Below, in pieces: positions 34,320-43,292 of a DNA stretch of 64,000 nt. The notes beneath the pieces are model-generated. The model made no database searches. It had not been told where the DNA came from and was given only the letters and a program-made list of their open reading frames with translations. The translations under genes were made by a program, and so were the position numbers. This DNA comes from Pseudomonas marincola (GTDB lineage: Bacteria > Pseudomonadota > Gammaproteobacteria > Pseudomonadales > Pseudomonadaceae). Where the stretch lies: the NCBI RefSeq assembly GCF_900116605.1, contig NZ_FPBC01000017.1, positions 1-64,000 on the forward strand. The letters run 5' to 3'. Each line of letters opens with the position of its first letter. Within the stretch, counting starts at the first letter, position 1.

Positions 34320-35243
34320 ATGCACTTCGACTTACCCGACCTGCGCTTGTTTATTCATATTGCTGAGTCGCCCAGCCTGACGCAGGGTGCCCGCCGTGCA
34401 TTCCTCTCGCCAGCCGCTGCCAGTGCCCGAATAAAAGCCCTGGAGGCACAACTCGGCAGCCGTCTGCTGTATCGCGACAGCCGTGGTGTGGAGCTGACTC
34501 CCGCCGGCCAGCGGTTACTGCAGCATGCTCGCCTTATCATGCGGCAAGTCGACTATCTGAAAACTGAGTTCGCCGATTACGGCACCGACTCGGCAGGGCA
34601 TATTCGAATATTCGCCAACACCACCGCGGTGACGGAGTTTTTGCCCGAAATCCTCGCAGGCTTTTTGGCAGAGCGACCAGGCGTCACCATTGATCTGCAG
34701 GAAAGGCTCAGCCGCGATATTGTGCGCGGCGTGCTTGATGGCTCGACCGACATGGGCATCATTGCCGGACCGGTTGCTGCCAGTGGTCTGCAGGTATTGC
34801 ACTTCAGCACCGACCGACTGTTACTGGCGGTTCCTGAGCAGCATCCGCTGGCGGGCCGTAAAAAAATCACCCTCAACGATACGCTGGAGTATCAGCACAT
34901 TGGCTTGCGCGAAGGCAGCACGCTGCTGAGCTTTCTGCGTGAGCAGGTCGAAACGCTCGGCAAGAAACTGTCACTGCGGATACAGGTTTCCAGCTTCGAG
35001 GCGATTTGCCGCATGGTAGAAGCCGGTGTTGGCATCGGCATCATCCCGGAGTCCGCCGCACAGCGTCACAGCCGCACCATGCAAATCGAAACCATTGAAT
35101 TGGACGAGCCATGGGCCATTCGTGAGCGGAGTATTCTGGTACGCGATCTCGAAGCCTTACCGGGCAGCGTGAGAGCTCTGGTCGCAACATTGCGCCCGGA
35201 GACTGCGGCGCCTCAATCTGATCAAGAGCGGGCAAACAGCTGA
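34320..35243 (+). CDS. ripR: LysR-type regulator of the itaconate operon (RipR)
   Basis: LTTR of 307 aa; AGAGG lies just before the ATG. Helix-turn-helix in LRLFIHIAESPSLTQGARRA...AASARIKALEAQLG; effector domain with ANTTAVTEFLPEILAGFLAE and LRIQVSSFEAICRMVEAGVGIGIIPE. Divergent from ich as PA0877 is in P. aeruginosa. Paralog of the regulator at 24039, which suggests the two detect chemically similar inducers, probably CoA thioesters or branched dicarboxylates. Confidence 0.9.
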   Translation: MHFDLPDLRLFIHIAESPSLTQGARRAFLSPAAASARIKALEAQLGSRLLYRDSRGVELTPAGQRLLQHARLIMRQVDYLKTEFADYGTDSAGHIRIFANTTAVTEFLPEILAGFLAERPGVTIDLQERLSRDIVRGVLDGSTDMGIIAGPVAASGLQVLHFSTDRLLLAVPEQHPLAGRKKITLNDTLEYQHIGLREGSTLLSFLREQVETLGKKLSLRIQVSSFEAICRMVEAGVGIGIIPESAAQRHSRTMQIETIELDEPWAIRERSILVRDLEALPGSVRALVATLRPETAAPQSDQERANS

Positions 35244-35266
35244 GTCTGCCGGGTGAAATCCCAGGC

Positions 35267-35293
35267 AAAAAAAAGCGATCCAAAGGACCGCTT
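35267..35293 (-). terminator. Minus-strand terminator with eight T's
   Basis: AAGCGGTCC-TTT-GGATCGCTT (one mismatch) followed by a run of T on the minus strand (A8 at 35267-35274 on plus). Orientation excludes it as a normal terminator for ripR. Confidence 0.75.
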
Positions 35294-35421
35294 GGGAGCT
35301 CCCAAAATGGGAGTGGAATAAACGCATGATCTGCTCACCTCGCAGTAAACAGACTCAACAACCGGACCACGCAAGATCTGGTAGGCCGAGTGTGCGGCGC
35401 CCAGTCCGGGCTGACTATTAC
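35267..35421 (-). ncRNA. Candidate small RNA ending at a strong terminator
   Basis: No minus-strand gene lies upstream within this gap, yet the minus strand ends in a canonical terminator (35267-35293). A TTGACG at 35455-35450 with TAAGAC 16 bp downstream could be a weak sigma-70 promoter, giving an RNA of about 150 nt with at least two stem-loops. The 5' end is a guess. I could not match it to a known Pseudomonas sRNA. Confidence 0.35.
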
Positions 35422-35595
35422 ACCAAGGTCTTACAACGAGGCCGTGTTTCGTCAAGATCGCGCACGAATTAAGCGCAGAAATGGCTCTAGCGCGGGCATT
35501 TACACCTTCTTTACAGATATTTACCCTGCCCTGACAGCCGGTGAGCGCCGCCGCTGGCACACTCTGTTTCCTCATTCACGCACTTAGGAAACCTC

Positions 35596-35862
35596 ATGAA
35601 ACGCACTACTTTGGCTGTTCTTTTTGCAATCGCTGCGACCGTTCTGGTGGCGGGCTGCTCAGGCCCCAAGCACAAAGACGGTGGCCGTCCAGACCCTGCC
35701 ACGATGATTGAGCGCCTAGACGCCAACGGTGACGGCAAGCTGTCGCAGTCAGAGGTCAAGGGCCCGCTGGCCGAGCACTTCAGCGATGTGGACAGCAACA
35801 AAGACGGCGTTCTCTCGCTCGAAGAGCTGCAGAGCATGCCCAAGCCACCGCGTCGTCCTTGA
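35596..35862 (+). CDS. Small EF-hand lipoprotein
   Basis: Lipoprotein of 88 aa. Signal MKRTTLAVLFAIAATVLVAG with lipobox VAG-C21, +2 residue Ser, which favours the outer membrane. After a short linker come two calcium-binding EF-hand loops, DANGDGKLSQSE and DSNKDGVLSLEE, with all ligand positions intact, then a Pro/Arg tail. Function unknown; such proteins may buffer or sense periplasmic Ca2+. Between ripR and phhR. Confidence 0.85.
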   Translation: MKRTTLAVLFAIAATVLVAGCSGPKHKDGGRPDPATMIERLDANGDGKLSQSEVKGPLAEHFSDVDSNKDGVLSLEELQSMPKPPRRP

Positions 35863-35882
35863 CTCACCCTGACATGACGCGT

Positions 35883-35922
35883 CGGCAGTAGCGGGCGCCA
35901 ATACGGCGTGACGCTACTGCCG
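35883..35922. terminator. Hairpin between the EF-hand gene and phhR
   Basis: 11-bp perfect stem CGGCAGTAGCG / CGCTACTGCCG between convergent genes; CAGTTTTA follows on plus. Confidence 0.6.
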
Positions 35923-35975
35923 CAGTTTTAGCTCAGCCCGCATACACCGTGTGCGCTACTCCGACTACTGCGCTT

Positions 35976-37538
35976 TCAGGGCTGAGCATCTTTACCAATG
36001 TTGTAGGCACGTAACTTGTTGGCGATGGTGGTGTGCGAAACGCCCAAGCGTTTGCCCAGTTGTCGACTGCTCGGGTGTTCGTCGAACAGGCGCTCAAGTA
36101 CGGCTTTCTCGAAGCGTCCGACGATATCGTCCAGCGCACCTTCAAGTGAGAAATCACCCATCGGCTGCGGCGCGCCGTAGTCGGGTAAACGTATGTGCGT
36201 GGCCTTGACCGAGGCGCCGTCACACAGCGATACGGCCTGAAACAACACATTCTCCAACTGCCGCACATTGCCCGGCCAGTGGTAATGCTTGAGTCGCTCC
36301 AGCGCCTGAGCTTCGATCACAGGCAGTGCGCAGCCGATTTGCCGGCTGGCCTGATCGAGAAAGTGCTCAACCAACGGCACCAGCCCATCCAGGCACTCGC
36401 GCAACGGCGGAATGTGCAAGCTGAGTACGTTGAGACGGTGATACAGATCCTGACGAAACTCGCCCTTAGCGCACAACTCGGACAAGTCGACCTGAGTCGC
36501 GCAGATCACCCGCACATCCAGGTAAACCTCCTCGTCACTGCCGACTCGGCGAAAGCAGCCATCCTGCAAAAAACGCAGTAACTTGGCCTGCAGGCGCGGG
36601 CTCATTTCACCGACGCCATCGAGGAACAATGTGCCGCCTGCAGTGAGTTCCAGCAGGCCCAACTTGCCCTCTGGGCGCGCCCCTTCAAACGCCCCCGGCC
36701 CGTAACCAAACAACTCGGTTTCAGCCATCGACTCAGGCAAGCCGGCACAATTGAGCGCCATAAACGGCGACTGGCCACGCGGGCTGGCGACGTGGCAAGC
36801 ACGCGCCAAAAGCTCCTTGCCGGTACCGGTTTCGCCTTCTATCAATAGCGGTGCATCCAAAGGCGCCATCCGCCGCGCCTCACGCACCACCGCAGCCATG
36901 ACTTTCGAGCTTTGGAAAATGCTGTCAAAGCCGCGCAGCTCTTGCTTACGCACGTTGTAAATGCGCTCACCGACCCGGTCAGCCCGATGCAGAGTCAACA
37001 CCGCGCCCGCCAGCGCCTCACTTTCATCATGCTCGGATTGCAGCGGAGCGATATCGGCGAGAAATACATCGCCTTTGACCTTGACCCGAAGGCCATTGAT
37101 TCGCGACTTATTGGCCCGTACCAACTCAGGCAGATCGAAGTCTTCGGCGTAGCGCGACAACGGAATACCCGGCACTTCATCCACGCGCACACCGAGCAAT
37201 TGCGCCGCCGCACGATTCGCCGCGACGATGGAGCCGCCCATGTCGATAGACAACACCGGAAACTCCAGCGCAGCGAGCAATGCATTGAGTTCGAGATGGC
37301 GGCGCTCGCTGGGCATCAGGCCCACGCGTTTAACGCCAAACACGCCGCCGATGGCCTCGAACTTCGGGCGCATGGACTGAAACTGCAGGTTTATCAGATT
37401 AGGGCAATGCAGGTAGATGGCATTGCCCTGCTCCCCGCCCACCTCGCCGCGCGCGACGTTGATGCCGTACTCGACCAGCAGATTGAGAATGTCACGCAGG
37501 ATGCCAATTCGATTTTGGCAGTGAACTTTGATTCGCAT
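35976..37538 (-). CDS. phhR: PhhR/TyrR-type aromatic amino-acid regulator
   Basis: Regulator of 520 aa: N-terminal ACT domain (residues 1-75, CQNRIGILRDILNLLVEYGI), PAS domain (about 80-190, FPVLSIDMGGSIVAANRAAA), AAA+ domain with Walker A GETGTGKE and a C-terminal Fis-type helix-turn-helix (SSRQLGKRLGVSHTTIANKL). The sigma-54 contact loop reads GAFEGA instead of GAFTGA, as expected for TyrR-like proteins that can act with sigma-70. It responds to Phe/Tyr and activates phhABC, which is divergent. Confidence 0.94.
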   Translation of the reverse strand: MRIKVHCQNRIGILRDILNLLVEYGINVARGEVGGEQGNAIYLHCPNLINLQFQSMRPKFEAIGGVFGVKRVGLMPSERRHLELNALLAALEFPVLSIDMGGSIVAANRAAAQLLGVRVDEVPGIPLSRYAEDFDLPELVRANKSRINGLRVKVKGDVFLADIAPLQSEHDESEALAGAVLTLHRADRVGERIYNVRKQELRGFDSIFQSSKVMAAVVREARRMAPLDAPLLIEGETGTGKELLARACHVASPRGQSPFMALNCAGLPESMAETELFGYGPGAFEGARPEGKLGLLELTAGGTLFLDGVGEMSPRLQAKLLRFLQDGCFRRVGSDEEVYLDVRVICATQVDLSELCAKGEFRQDLYHRLNVLSLHIPPLRECLDGLVPLVEHFLDQASRQIGCALPVIEAQALERLKHYHWPGNVRQLENVLFQAVSLCDGASVKATHIRLPDYGAPQPMGDFSLEGALDDIVGRFEKAVLERLFDEHPSSRQLGKRLGVSHTTIANKLRAYNIGKDAQP

Positions 37539-37667
37539 GAAGGCGCTCTACACAGTCTTATTATGCGCCGCAGCCACTAAAAATCGCGGGCTGCGACAGA
37601 ATTTTCGTCAAGAATATGTGACAGCTTAGCCTTCACACAAGAAGGCATCGCGCGCCTCAGCCAATAC

Positions 37668-37685
37668 CGTAACTATTTCTTTACA
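37668..37685. promoter_or_regulatory. PhhR/TyrR-type box upstream of phhA
   Basis: CGTAAC-N6-TTTACA, two mismatches from the TGTAAA-N6-TTTACA consensus, 113-130 bp before phhA. A GTCAC-N5-CTGCA sequence at 37716-37731 is loosely like a sigma-54 -24/-12 element but lacks the GG. Confidence 0.5.
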
Positions 37686-37797
37686 AACTTTCACTCATTG
37701 CGCCAATCAGGCGCCTGTCACGCTAGCTGCAAGCACCTGCAACCTGCGGTATCCCTATAGCAACAAAACAACAAAGCCCCAGCAGGAGGCAGTAAGC

Positions 37798-38583
37798 ATG
37801 AAGAGCACGCAATACGTGGCTCGGCAGCCCGACGATAACGGGTTTATTGACTACAGCGAAGCTGAGCATCAGGTATGGAATACCCTGATTACCCGCCAGA
37901 TGGCCGTGATCGAAGGGCGCGCGTGCGAGGAATACTTCGATGGCATCGAGCGGCTGAAACTGCCGACCGAGCGTATTCCGCAATTGGCTGAAGTGAACAA
38001 AACCCTGCAGGCCACTACCGGCTGGAGCGTGGCCCGCGTGCCTGCGCTGATCCCCTTCCAGACCTTCTTTGAATTGCTCGCCAGCAAGCAGTTTCCGGTC
38101 GCAACGTTTATCCGCACCCCGGAAGAACTCGACTACCTGCAAGAGCCGGACATCTTTCATGAAGTGTTCGGCCACTGCCCGTTGCTGACCAACCCGTGGT
38201 TTGCAGAATTCACCCACACTTATGGCAAGCTGGGTTTGCAGGCGAGCAAAGAAGAGCGGGTTTATCTGGCCCGCCTATACTGGATGACTATTGAGTTTGG
38301 CCTGGTAGACACCAGCCAGGGGCGACGCATCTATGGCGGCGGCATTCTCTCGTCACCCAAAGAAACCGTTTACTGCTTGTCTGATGCGCCCGAGCATCAG
38401 GCTTTCGATCCGCTAGAGGCGATGCGTACGCCTTACCGTATCGACATTCTGCAGCCGCTGTATTTCGCCCTGCCCAACCTCAAGCGCCTGTTCGATCTGG
38501 CCCATGAGGACATCATGGCAATGGTTAAAACAGCGATGCAACTGGGCCTGCACAGCCCCAAATTTCCACCGAAAGCGGCCTGA
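37798..38583 (+). CDS. phhA: Phenylalanine 4-monooxygenase
   Basis: Pterin-dependent aromatic amino-acid hydroxylase, 261 aa, making tyrosine from phenylalanine. Bacterial single-domain form without an ACT regulatory domain. Iron ligands His121 and His126 (PDIFHEVFGHCPLL) and Glu166 (YWMTIEFGLV) are present. GGAGG lies 10 nt before the ATG. Operon phhABC; activation by PhhR from the box upstream. Confidence 0.97.
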   Translation: MKSTQYVARQPDDNGFIDYSEAEHQVWNTLITRQMAVIEGRACEEYFDGIERLKLPTERIPQLAEVNKTLQATTGWSVARVPALIPFQTFFELLASKQFPVATFIRTPEELDYLQEPDIFHEVFGHCPLLTNPWFAEFTHTYGKLGLQASKEERVYLARLYWMTIEFGLVDTSQGRRIYGGGILSSPKETVYCLSDAPEHQAFDPLEAMRTPYRIDILQPLYFALPNLKRLFDLAHEDIMAMVKTAMQLGLHSPKFPPKAA

Positions 38584-38652
38584 CAACGGCGGCTTTGGTA
38601 CACCTTGAACGGGGCAGCCAGATCGCTGCCCAAGACTATTTTGGAGAAACCC

Positions 38653-39009
38653 ATGAACGCTCTTACCCAAGCCCATTGTGAAGCCTGCAGCGCCGGCGCA
38701 CCGCAAGTATCCGACGCCGAACTGCCGGAACTGCTGAAACTGATTCCCGACTGGAACATCGAGGTGCGTGACTCGATCATGCAACTGGAGAAGGTGTACC
38801 TGTTCAAGAACTTCAAACACGCGCTGGCCTTCACTAACGCCGTAGGCGAAATCTCCGAAGCCGAAGGCCACCACCCGGGCCTGCTCACCGAATGGGGCAA
38901 AGTAACCGTGACCTGGTGGAGCCATTCGATCAAAGGCCTGCACCGTAACGACTTCATCATGGCCGCACGCACCGACGAGGTTGCGAGCACGGCCGAGGGG
39001 CGCAAGTGA
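38653..39009 (+). CDS. phhB: 4a-hydroxytetrahydrobiopterin dehydratase (PCD/DCoH)
   Basis: Recycles the carbinolamine cofactor produced by PhhA; 118 aa from the ATG at 38653, with TTGGAG upstream. Active-site pattern EAEGHHPGLLTEWGKVTVTWW is intact. In P. aeruginosa PhhB is also needed for PhhA expression. Its TGA overlaps the GTG start of phhC. Confidence 0.95.
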   Translation: MNALTQAHCEACSAGAPQVSDAELPELLKLIPDWNIEVRDSIMQLEKVYLFKNFKHALAFTNAVGEISEAEGHHPGLLTEWGKVTVTWWSHSIKGLHRNDFIMAARTDEVASTAEGRK

Positions 39010-40205
39010 AACATTTTTCACCGATCCTGCGCGTACCGGGTGACCCGATTCTGAGCCTGATGGAGGCCTATCAGCTCGACAGCAATCCTGCCAAGTTGGA
39101 TCTGGGCGTTGGCGTTTACCGTGACGCCAACGGTCAAACCCCGATCCCCAGCGCCGTCAAGCTGGCCGAGCAGCGCCTGGTCGAAACTGAAACCACCAAG
39201 GGTTACATCGGCGGCCATGGCGATGCGTTGTTCTGCGCGCACGTGACCCGGCTGGTGCTTGGCGATCAGTCGCCGGTACTCGCCGATGAACGTGTTGCGG
39301 CCACCCAAACGCCGGGTGGCACCGGTGCCTTGCGCCTGGCAGCTGACTTTATCAAGCAGTGCTTGCCAGGGCGTGGAATCTGGCTGAGTGATCCAACGTG
39401 GCCAATTCACGAGAGCATTTTCGCCAGCGCCGGGCTAGCGGTTAATCATTACCCCTACGTGGACGCAGACAACCGCCTGAATGTCGACGCCATGCTGGCT
39501 GCATTGAGCCACGTGCCGCGCGGCGATGTGGTGCTGCTGCATGCCTGCTGCCACAACCCGACGGGCTTCGACCTCAGCCAGGCCGATTGGCTTCAGGTGC
39601 TGGAGTTGGTTAAAGCGCGCGATTTACTGCCGTTGATCGACATCGCCTACCAAGGCTTTGGCGACGGACTCGAAGCCGATGCCTGGTCGGTGAGACTGTT
39701 CTGCGAGGCACTGCCCGAGGTGCTGATTACCAGTTCCTGCTCAAAGAACTTTGGCCTTTACCGCGAACGCACCGGTGCGCTGATTGTGTGCGCCCATTCG
39801 AGCAGCAAGCTGACCGATGTGCGCAGCCAACTGGCCTTCATCGCCCGCAATCTGTGGTCGACACCGCCGGCACATGGCGCCGCCGTGGTCGCCACCATTC
39901 TCGACGACGAGGCACTACGTAAACTCTGGACGGACGAGCTTGAAGGCATGTGCCAGCGCATTGCCAGTTTGCGCTGCGCACTGGTCGACGCCTTGAAGCC
40001 TTATGATCTGGCCGAGCGCTTTGGCCATATCGCACGCCAGCGTGGGATGTTCTCGTACACCGGTTTGACGCGCGAGCAGGTCGAGCGCCTGCGCGAACGC
40101 CACAGCGTGTACATGGTCGGTTCAGGCCGCGCCAATGCGGCTGGAATCGACGCTCGGCGGGTCGATCAACTGGCGCAGGCGATTGCCGACGTCTGCAAGG
40201 TTTGA
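39006..40205 (+). CDS. phhC: Aromatic amino-acid aminotransferase
   Basis: Class I PLP aminotransferase, 399 aa, transaminating tyrosine to 4-hydroxyphenylpyruvate. PLP lysine in SSCSKNFGLYRERTGA; HACCHNPTGFDLS supplies the pyridine-ring contacts and a conserved Arg lies near the C-terminus (GSGRANAAGID). GTG start overlaps the phhB stop, indicating coupling. Links to maiA/FAA hydrolase at the right end of the window, which finish tyrosine breakdown. Confidence 0.93.
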   Translation: MKHFSPILRVPGDPILSLMEAYQLDSNPAKLDLGVGVYRDANGQTPIPSAVKLAEQRLVETETTKGYIGGHGDALFCAHVTRLVLGDQSPVLADERVAATQTPGGTGALRLAADFIKQCLPGRGIWLSDPTWPIHESIFASAGLAVNHYPYVDADNRLNVDAMLAALSHVPRGDVVLLHACCHNPTGFDLSQADWLQVLELVKARDLLPLIDIAYQGFGDGLEADAWSVRLFCEALPEVLITSSCSKNFGLYRERTGALIVCAHSSSKLTDVRSQLAFIARNLWSTPPAHGAAVVATILDDEALRKLWTDELEGMCQRIASLRCALVDALKPYDLAERFGHIARQRGMFSYTGLTREQVERLRERHSVYMVGSGRANAAGIDARRVDQLAQAIADVCKV

Positions 40206-40223
40206 CCGGTCAAATCAGTTAAG

Positions 40224-40261
40224 TGCCCGGCTTTGTGCGGTGTTTAGCGCAGGGCCGGGCA
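40224..40261 (+). terminator. Hairpin after phhC
   Basis: TGCCCGGC / GCCGGGCA 8-bp stem, 19 bp past phhC, no T-run. Confidence 0.45.
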
Positions 40262-40343
40262 GATTAACCCGCGCAAGGTTCGGCTCATCGCGGCGTACTT
40301 CGCTATAGTTGGCCTATTCGTTTTCACATGAGCGCGACTCACA

Positions 40344-41681
40344 GTGGCCAGCCCTTCCAACATTCTGTTCCGGCTTTACCAACGTACCATTCATAGCCTG
40401 GCGTTTTACCCGACGGTAATCGCCCTGGGCTTTTTGTTGCTCTGCATACTGACCATGTCGATTGAATATCAGTCGTGGCTGATGAGCATCAAGCAGGAAA
40501 TCGACATCGGCCTGGTGCGAAATGCCGACAACGCACGGCTGATTCTCGGCACCTTGGTTGGCGGCATTCTGTCGCTGATGGTGTTCAGCTTCTCGATGGT
40601 CATGGTGGTACTCAACAACGCCGCCGCAGCGCTTTCGCCACGGGTAATTCCCGGCTTGGTGAGCAGCAAGAGCCATCAAAAGACCCTCGGCGTCTACCTC
40701 GGCACCATTCTTTATTCCCTGCTGCTGATTACCACCATCGAACTTAACGGCAGCGACAAAGTACCCAGCCTCGGCGTGCTGATTTCACTGGGCCTGGGCA
40801 TTGGCTGCCTGGGCTTGTTCGTGCACTTCATTCGCTCGATTTCGCAGTCGATTCAAGTCGAGCACATCCTCAGTAATCTGTTCACCACCACCCACTGCAA
40901 ACTCCAGGGCCGGATCAAAAAGATGCAGGCACTGGAAACCTCACCTGAATGGCCCAACGACCAAAACTGGGCACAGACCCGATCACAACGCAGTGGCTAT
41001 TTCAAAGCGCTGAATGTCGCCGCCGCCAATCAGATACTCAAGGAAAACGACCTGCAGATGACCGTGCTGGTCCATCACGGTTTCTTTGTCAGTGCTGGCC
41101 ACCCGCTGTTCAAGACCAATCGGCCAGGCAATGAAGAAATCTGCCAGCAGTTGCTCGACTGCTTCGACTTCTTTATCGAGGAGTACGCAAGCATTCATTA
41201 CTTTTTCGGCTGCAAGCAAATCTCTGAGATTGCGGTCAAGGCGCTTAGCCCCGGCATCAACGATCCGGGCACTGCGATCAAGGCCATTGACCTGCTCAGC
41301 GTGCTGTTCACTCAACGCTTGCAGTTGCCGGACTTCGATGTAGCTGAGCTGGATGACGAACCGCCCCGCCTCTACATCCGCGAGCTTACTGTCGCGCAAT
41401 TACTGCAATTGGTTCTGGGCTCTATTCGCACATACGGGGGCGCAGATCCGGGCGTGCTTACAACGTTGCTGCAAGCACTTAAAAACATGCTGTATGCCTG
41501 CCCGCAAACCCGCTACCAGAACGAAATTATTGATTACGCCAAGAGTGTTCTCGACACCGCCGATGCGCAATTGCTCAACCCACGCGACCGTCAGGAACTG
41601 AATGCATTCGTGCAGCGTTTCAACGCGGCGCCACTGCAAAATGAAACGGCACTGAAACCTCTGGAGATCGATGCGCGATAA
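40344..41681 (+). CDS. DUF2254 membrane protein
   Basis: Protein of 445 aa in the DUF2254 family. Four hydrophobic helices in residues 1-170 (IALGFLLLCILTMSIEY, LVGGILSLMVFSFSMVMVVL, YLGTILYSLLLITTIEL, LISLGLGIGCLGLFVHFI) are followed by a soluble domain with the characteristic ISEIAVKALSPGINDPGTAIKAIDLL. GTG start at 40344; no ATG fits. Function unknown. Confidence 0.85.
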   Translation: MASPSNILFRLYQRTIHSLAFYPTVIALGFLLLCILTMSIEYQSWLMSIKQEIDIGLVRNADNARLILGTLVGGILSLMVFSFSMVMVVLNNAAAALSPRVIPGLVSSKSHQKTLGVYLGTILYSLLLITTIELNGSDKVPSLGVLISLGLGIGCLGLFVHFIRSISQSIQVEHILSNLFTTTHCKLQGRIKKMQALETSPEWPNDQNWAQTRSQRSGYFKALNVAAANQILKENDLQMTVLVHHGFFVSAGHPLFKTNRPGNEEICQQLLDCFDFFIEEYASIHYFFGCKQISEIAVKALSPGINDPGTAIKAIDLLSVLFTQRLQLPDFDVAELDDEPPRLYIRELTVAQLLQLVLGSIRTYGGADPGVLTTLLQALKNMLYACPQTRYQNEIIDYAKSVLDTADAQLLNPRDRQELNAFVQRFNAAPLQNETALKPLEIDAR

Positions 41682-41774
41682 CACAATTGCGCCCCACGCT
41701 GGTGCATTTTGCCGCCATAAAAAATTAATCGATTTATTTATGTCGATAAAAACACATATAAATCAGATAGTTAG

Positions 41775-41793
41775 TAGTAACAATAAATTACTA
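41775..41793. promoter_or_regulatory. Inverted repeat before the MFS gene
   Basis: TAGTAA-N7-TTACTA in an AT-rich stretch 54-72 bp upstream of the MFS start; an unassigned operator candidate. Confidence 0.35.
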
Positions 41794-41846
41794 TTGGCGC
41801 GCTTCGTGCTTGCTATCACGCACAGAGTTCCCTAGGGTAGTTCGCC

Positions 41847-43112
41847 ATGTGGTCCCTAATTGCCCCAATCAGTTCACTGCTGAGTGGGGTTGCATTACTC
41901 CTGCTCGGCAATGGTCTGCTCAATACATTACTGACGCTGCGTGGTGTGGCCGAAGGCTACTCCACCGGAATGCTCGGACTGATTATGTCCGGGTACTTTG
42001 TCGGTTTCCTTCTCGGTACCTGGCTGGCGATTCCGCTGGTCAGGCGCGTCGGGCACATTCGTGCGTTTGCCCTGTGCGCCGCCCTCGCCGCGATCTCCGC
42101 TCTGGTTCACGTCATCATCATCAACCCTTGGGTGTGGCTTGCATTGCGGGTGCTGTACGGTCTGGCGCTGGTCAGTCTGTACATGATCATCGAAAGCTGG
42201 CTCAACGCTAAAGTCAGCAACGAAAAACGCGGTCTGGTGTTTGCCATCTACATGGCGGTCAACCTCGGCGCGCTGGCCGCGGCCCAGCAATTATTAGGCT
42301 TAGCCGCCCCGACCGAATTTGTACTGTTCTCGTTGTCGGCCATTTTGATTATTGCGGCGTTGATGCCAATCACCATGACCCGCCAATCGCAGCCGACCGT
42401 ACCGGAAACCCTGCACACCAACCTGCGCGAGATCGCCCGCATTGCGCCGCTGTCGATTGCCGCAGCGGGCTTGTCCGGACTGGCGCTGGGCGCTTTCTGG
42501 GGCATGGCACCGATTTATGCCAGCCTCAGCGGCTTCGATGCCCGCGGCGTCGGTTTGCTGATGAGTGCCACGATTCTCGGCGGCGCCCTGCTCCAGCTGC
42601 CCATTGGCCGCTACTCCGACAAGCATGACCGACGTCTGGTGATGTTCTGGATCGTGGCGTTGTCTGTGGTCATTTCACTTGCAATGAGCCTGGTCACTGC
42701 CGGGCCACTATTGATGGGCCTGTTCTTCATTTGGGGCGGCTTGACCTTTGCCATCTATCCAATTGCGGTAGCCAAGCTGATCGACCAGTTGCACAGTGAT
42801 GAGATTCTTGCCGGCTCAAGCAGCCTGCTCATGGTCAACGGTATTGGCTCGGTATGCGGCCCGCTATTGGTCGGCGTGCTGATGGAGCATTTGGGCGCGC
42901 ATGCCCTGCCACTGTATTTTGCTGTGGTCCTTGGCCTGCTTGGCGTCTATACCTTTTACCGACTGCGTCGTGTCAGTGAACTGGTCAGCGGTGATCAGGC
43001 GCACTTTGTGCCCATGCTGCGCACCAGTCACACCGTGCTCGAGCTCATGCCTGACGCGCCCGCTGAAGATGAGCCAACCGAATCCGAGGGGCCAGCCCCT
43101 CAACACCCGTAG
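41847..43112 (+). CDS. Major facilitator superfamily transporter (YcaD-like)
   Basis: Twelve-helix MFS protein of 421 aa. Loop 2-3 motif WLAIPLVRRVGHIRAF; helix 4-5 region RVLYGLALVSLYMIIESWLNA; second-half motif PIGRYSDKHDRRLVMFW. The sequence resembles the YcaD/CynX-like drug-resistance-type carriers. Acidic/proline-rich C-terminal tail. Substrate unknown. Confidence 0.85.
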   Translation: MWSLIAPISSLLSGVALLLLGNGLLNTLLTLRGVAEGYSTGMLGLIMSGYFVGFLLGTWLAIPLVRRVGHIRAFALCAALAAISALVHVIIINPWVWLALRVLYGLALVSLYMIIESWLNAKVSNEKRGLVFAIYMAVNLGALAAAQQLLGLAAPTEFVLFSLSAILIIAALMPITMTRQSQPTVPETLHTNLREIARIAPLSIAAAGLSGLALGAFWGMAPIYASLSGFDARGVGLLMSATILGGALLQLPIGRYSDKHDRRLVMFWIVALSVVISLAMSLVTAGPLLMGLFFIWGGLTFAIYPIAVAKLIDQLHSDEILAGSSSLLMVNGIGSVCGPLLVGVLMEHLGAHALPLYFAVVLGLLGVYTFYRLRRVSELVSGDQAHFVPMLRTSHTVLELMPDAPAEDEPTESEGPAPQHP

Positions 43113-43292
43113 GCGCGGCGCTACGCCCGCCTGCATAACAACAAGGCAGCCACCTTATGGTCAGCTGCCTAATGCAGTGCCTATCGAATCTGTCGCCAGC
43201 CTGCGCGGCTGCCGTACATGAATCGATAGCACTTAGCTCGTCGGCCATTGTCGGCGCGTCACTGCACCACTTACTGGACAGGGAGACAGCGC

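Larger units (their letters stand above)
35244..35595. other. Intergenic region with candidate small RNA
   Basis: 352 bp between ripR and the EF-hand gene. No protein gene is convincing. It contains several hairpins (CTCCCA-AAA-TGGGAG at 35299-35313; palindrome TTGGGAGCTCCCAA at 35292-35305) and a minus-strand terminator, described separately. Confidence 0.6.
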
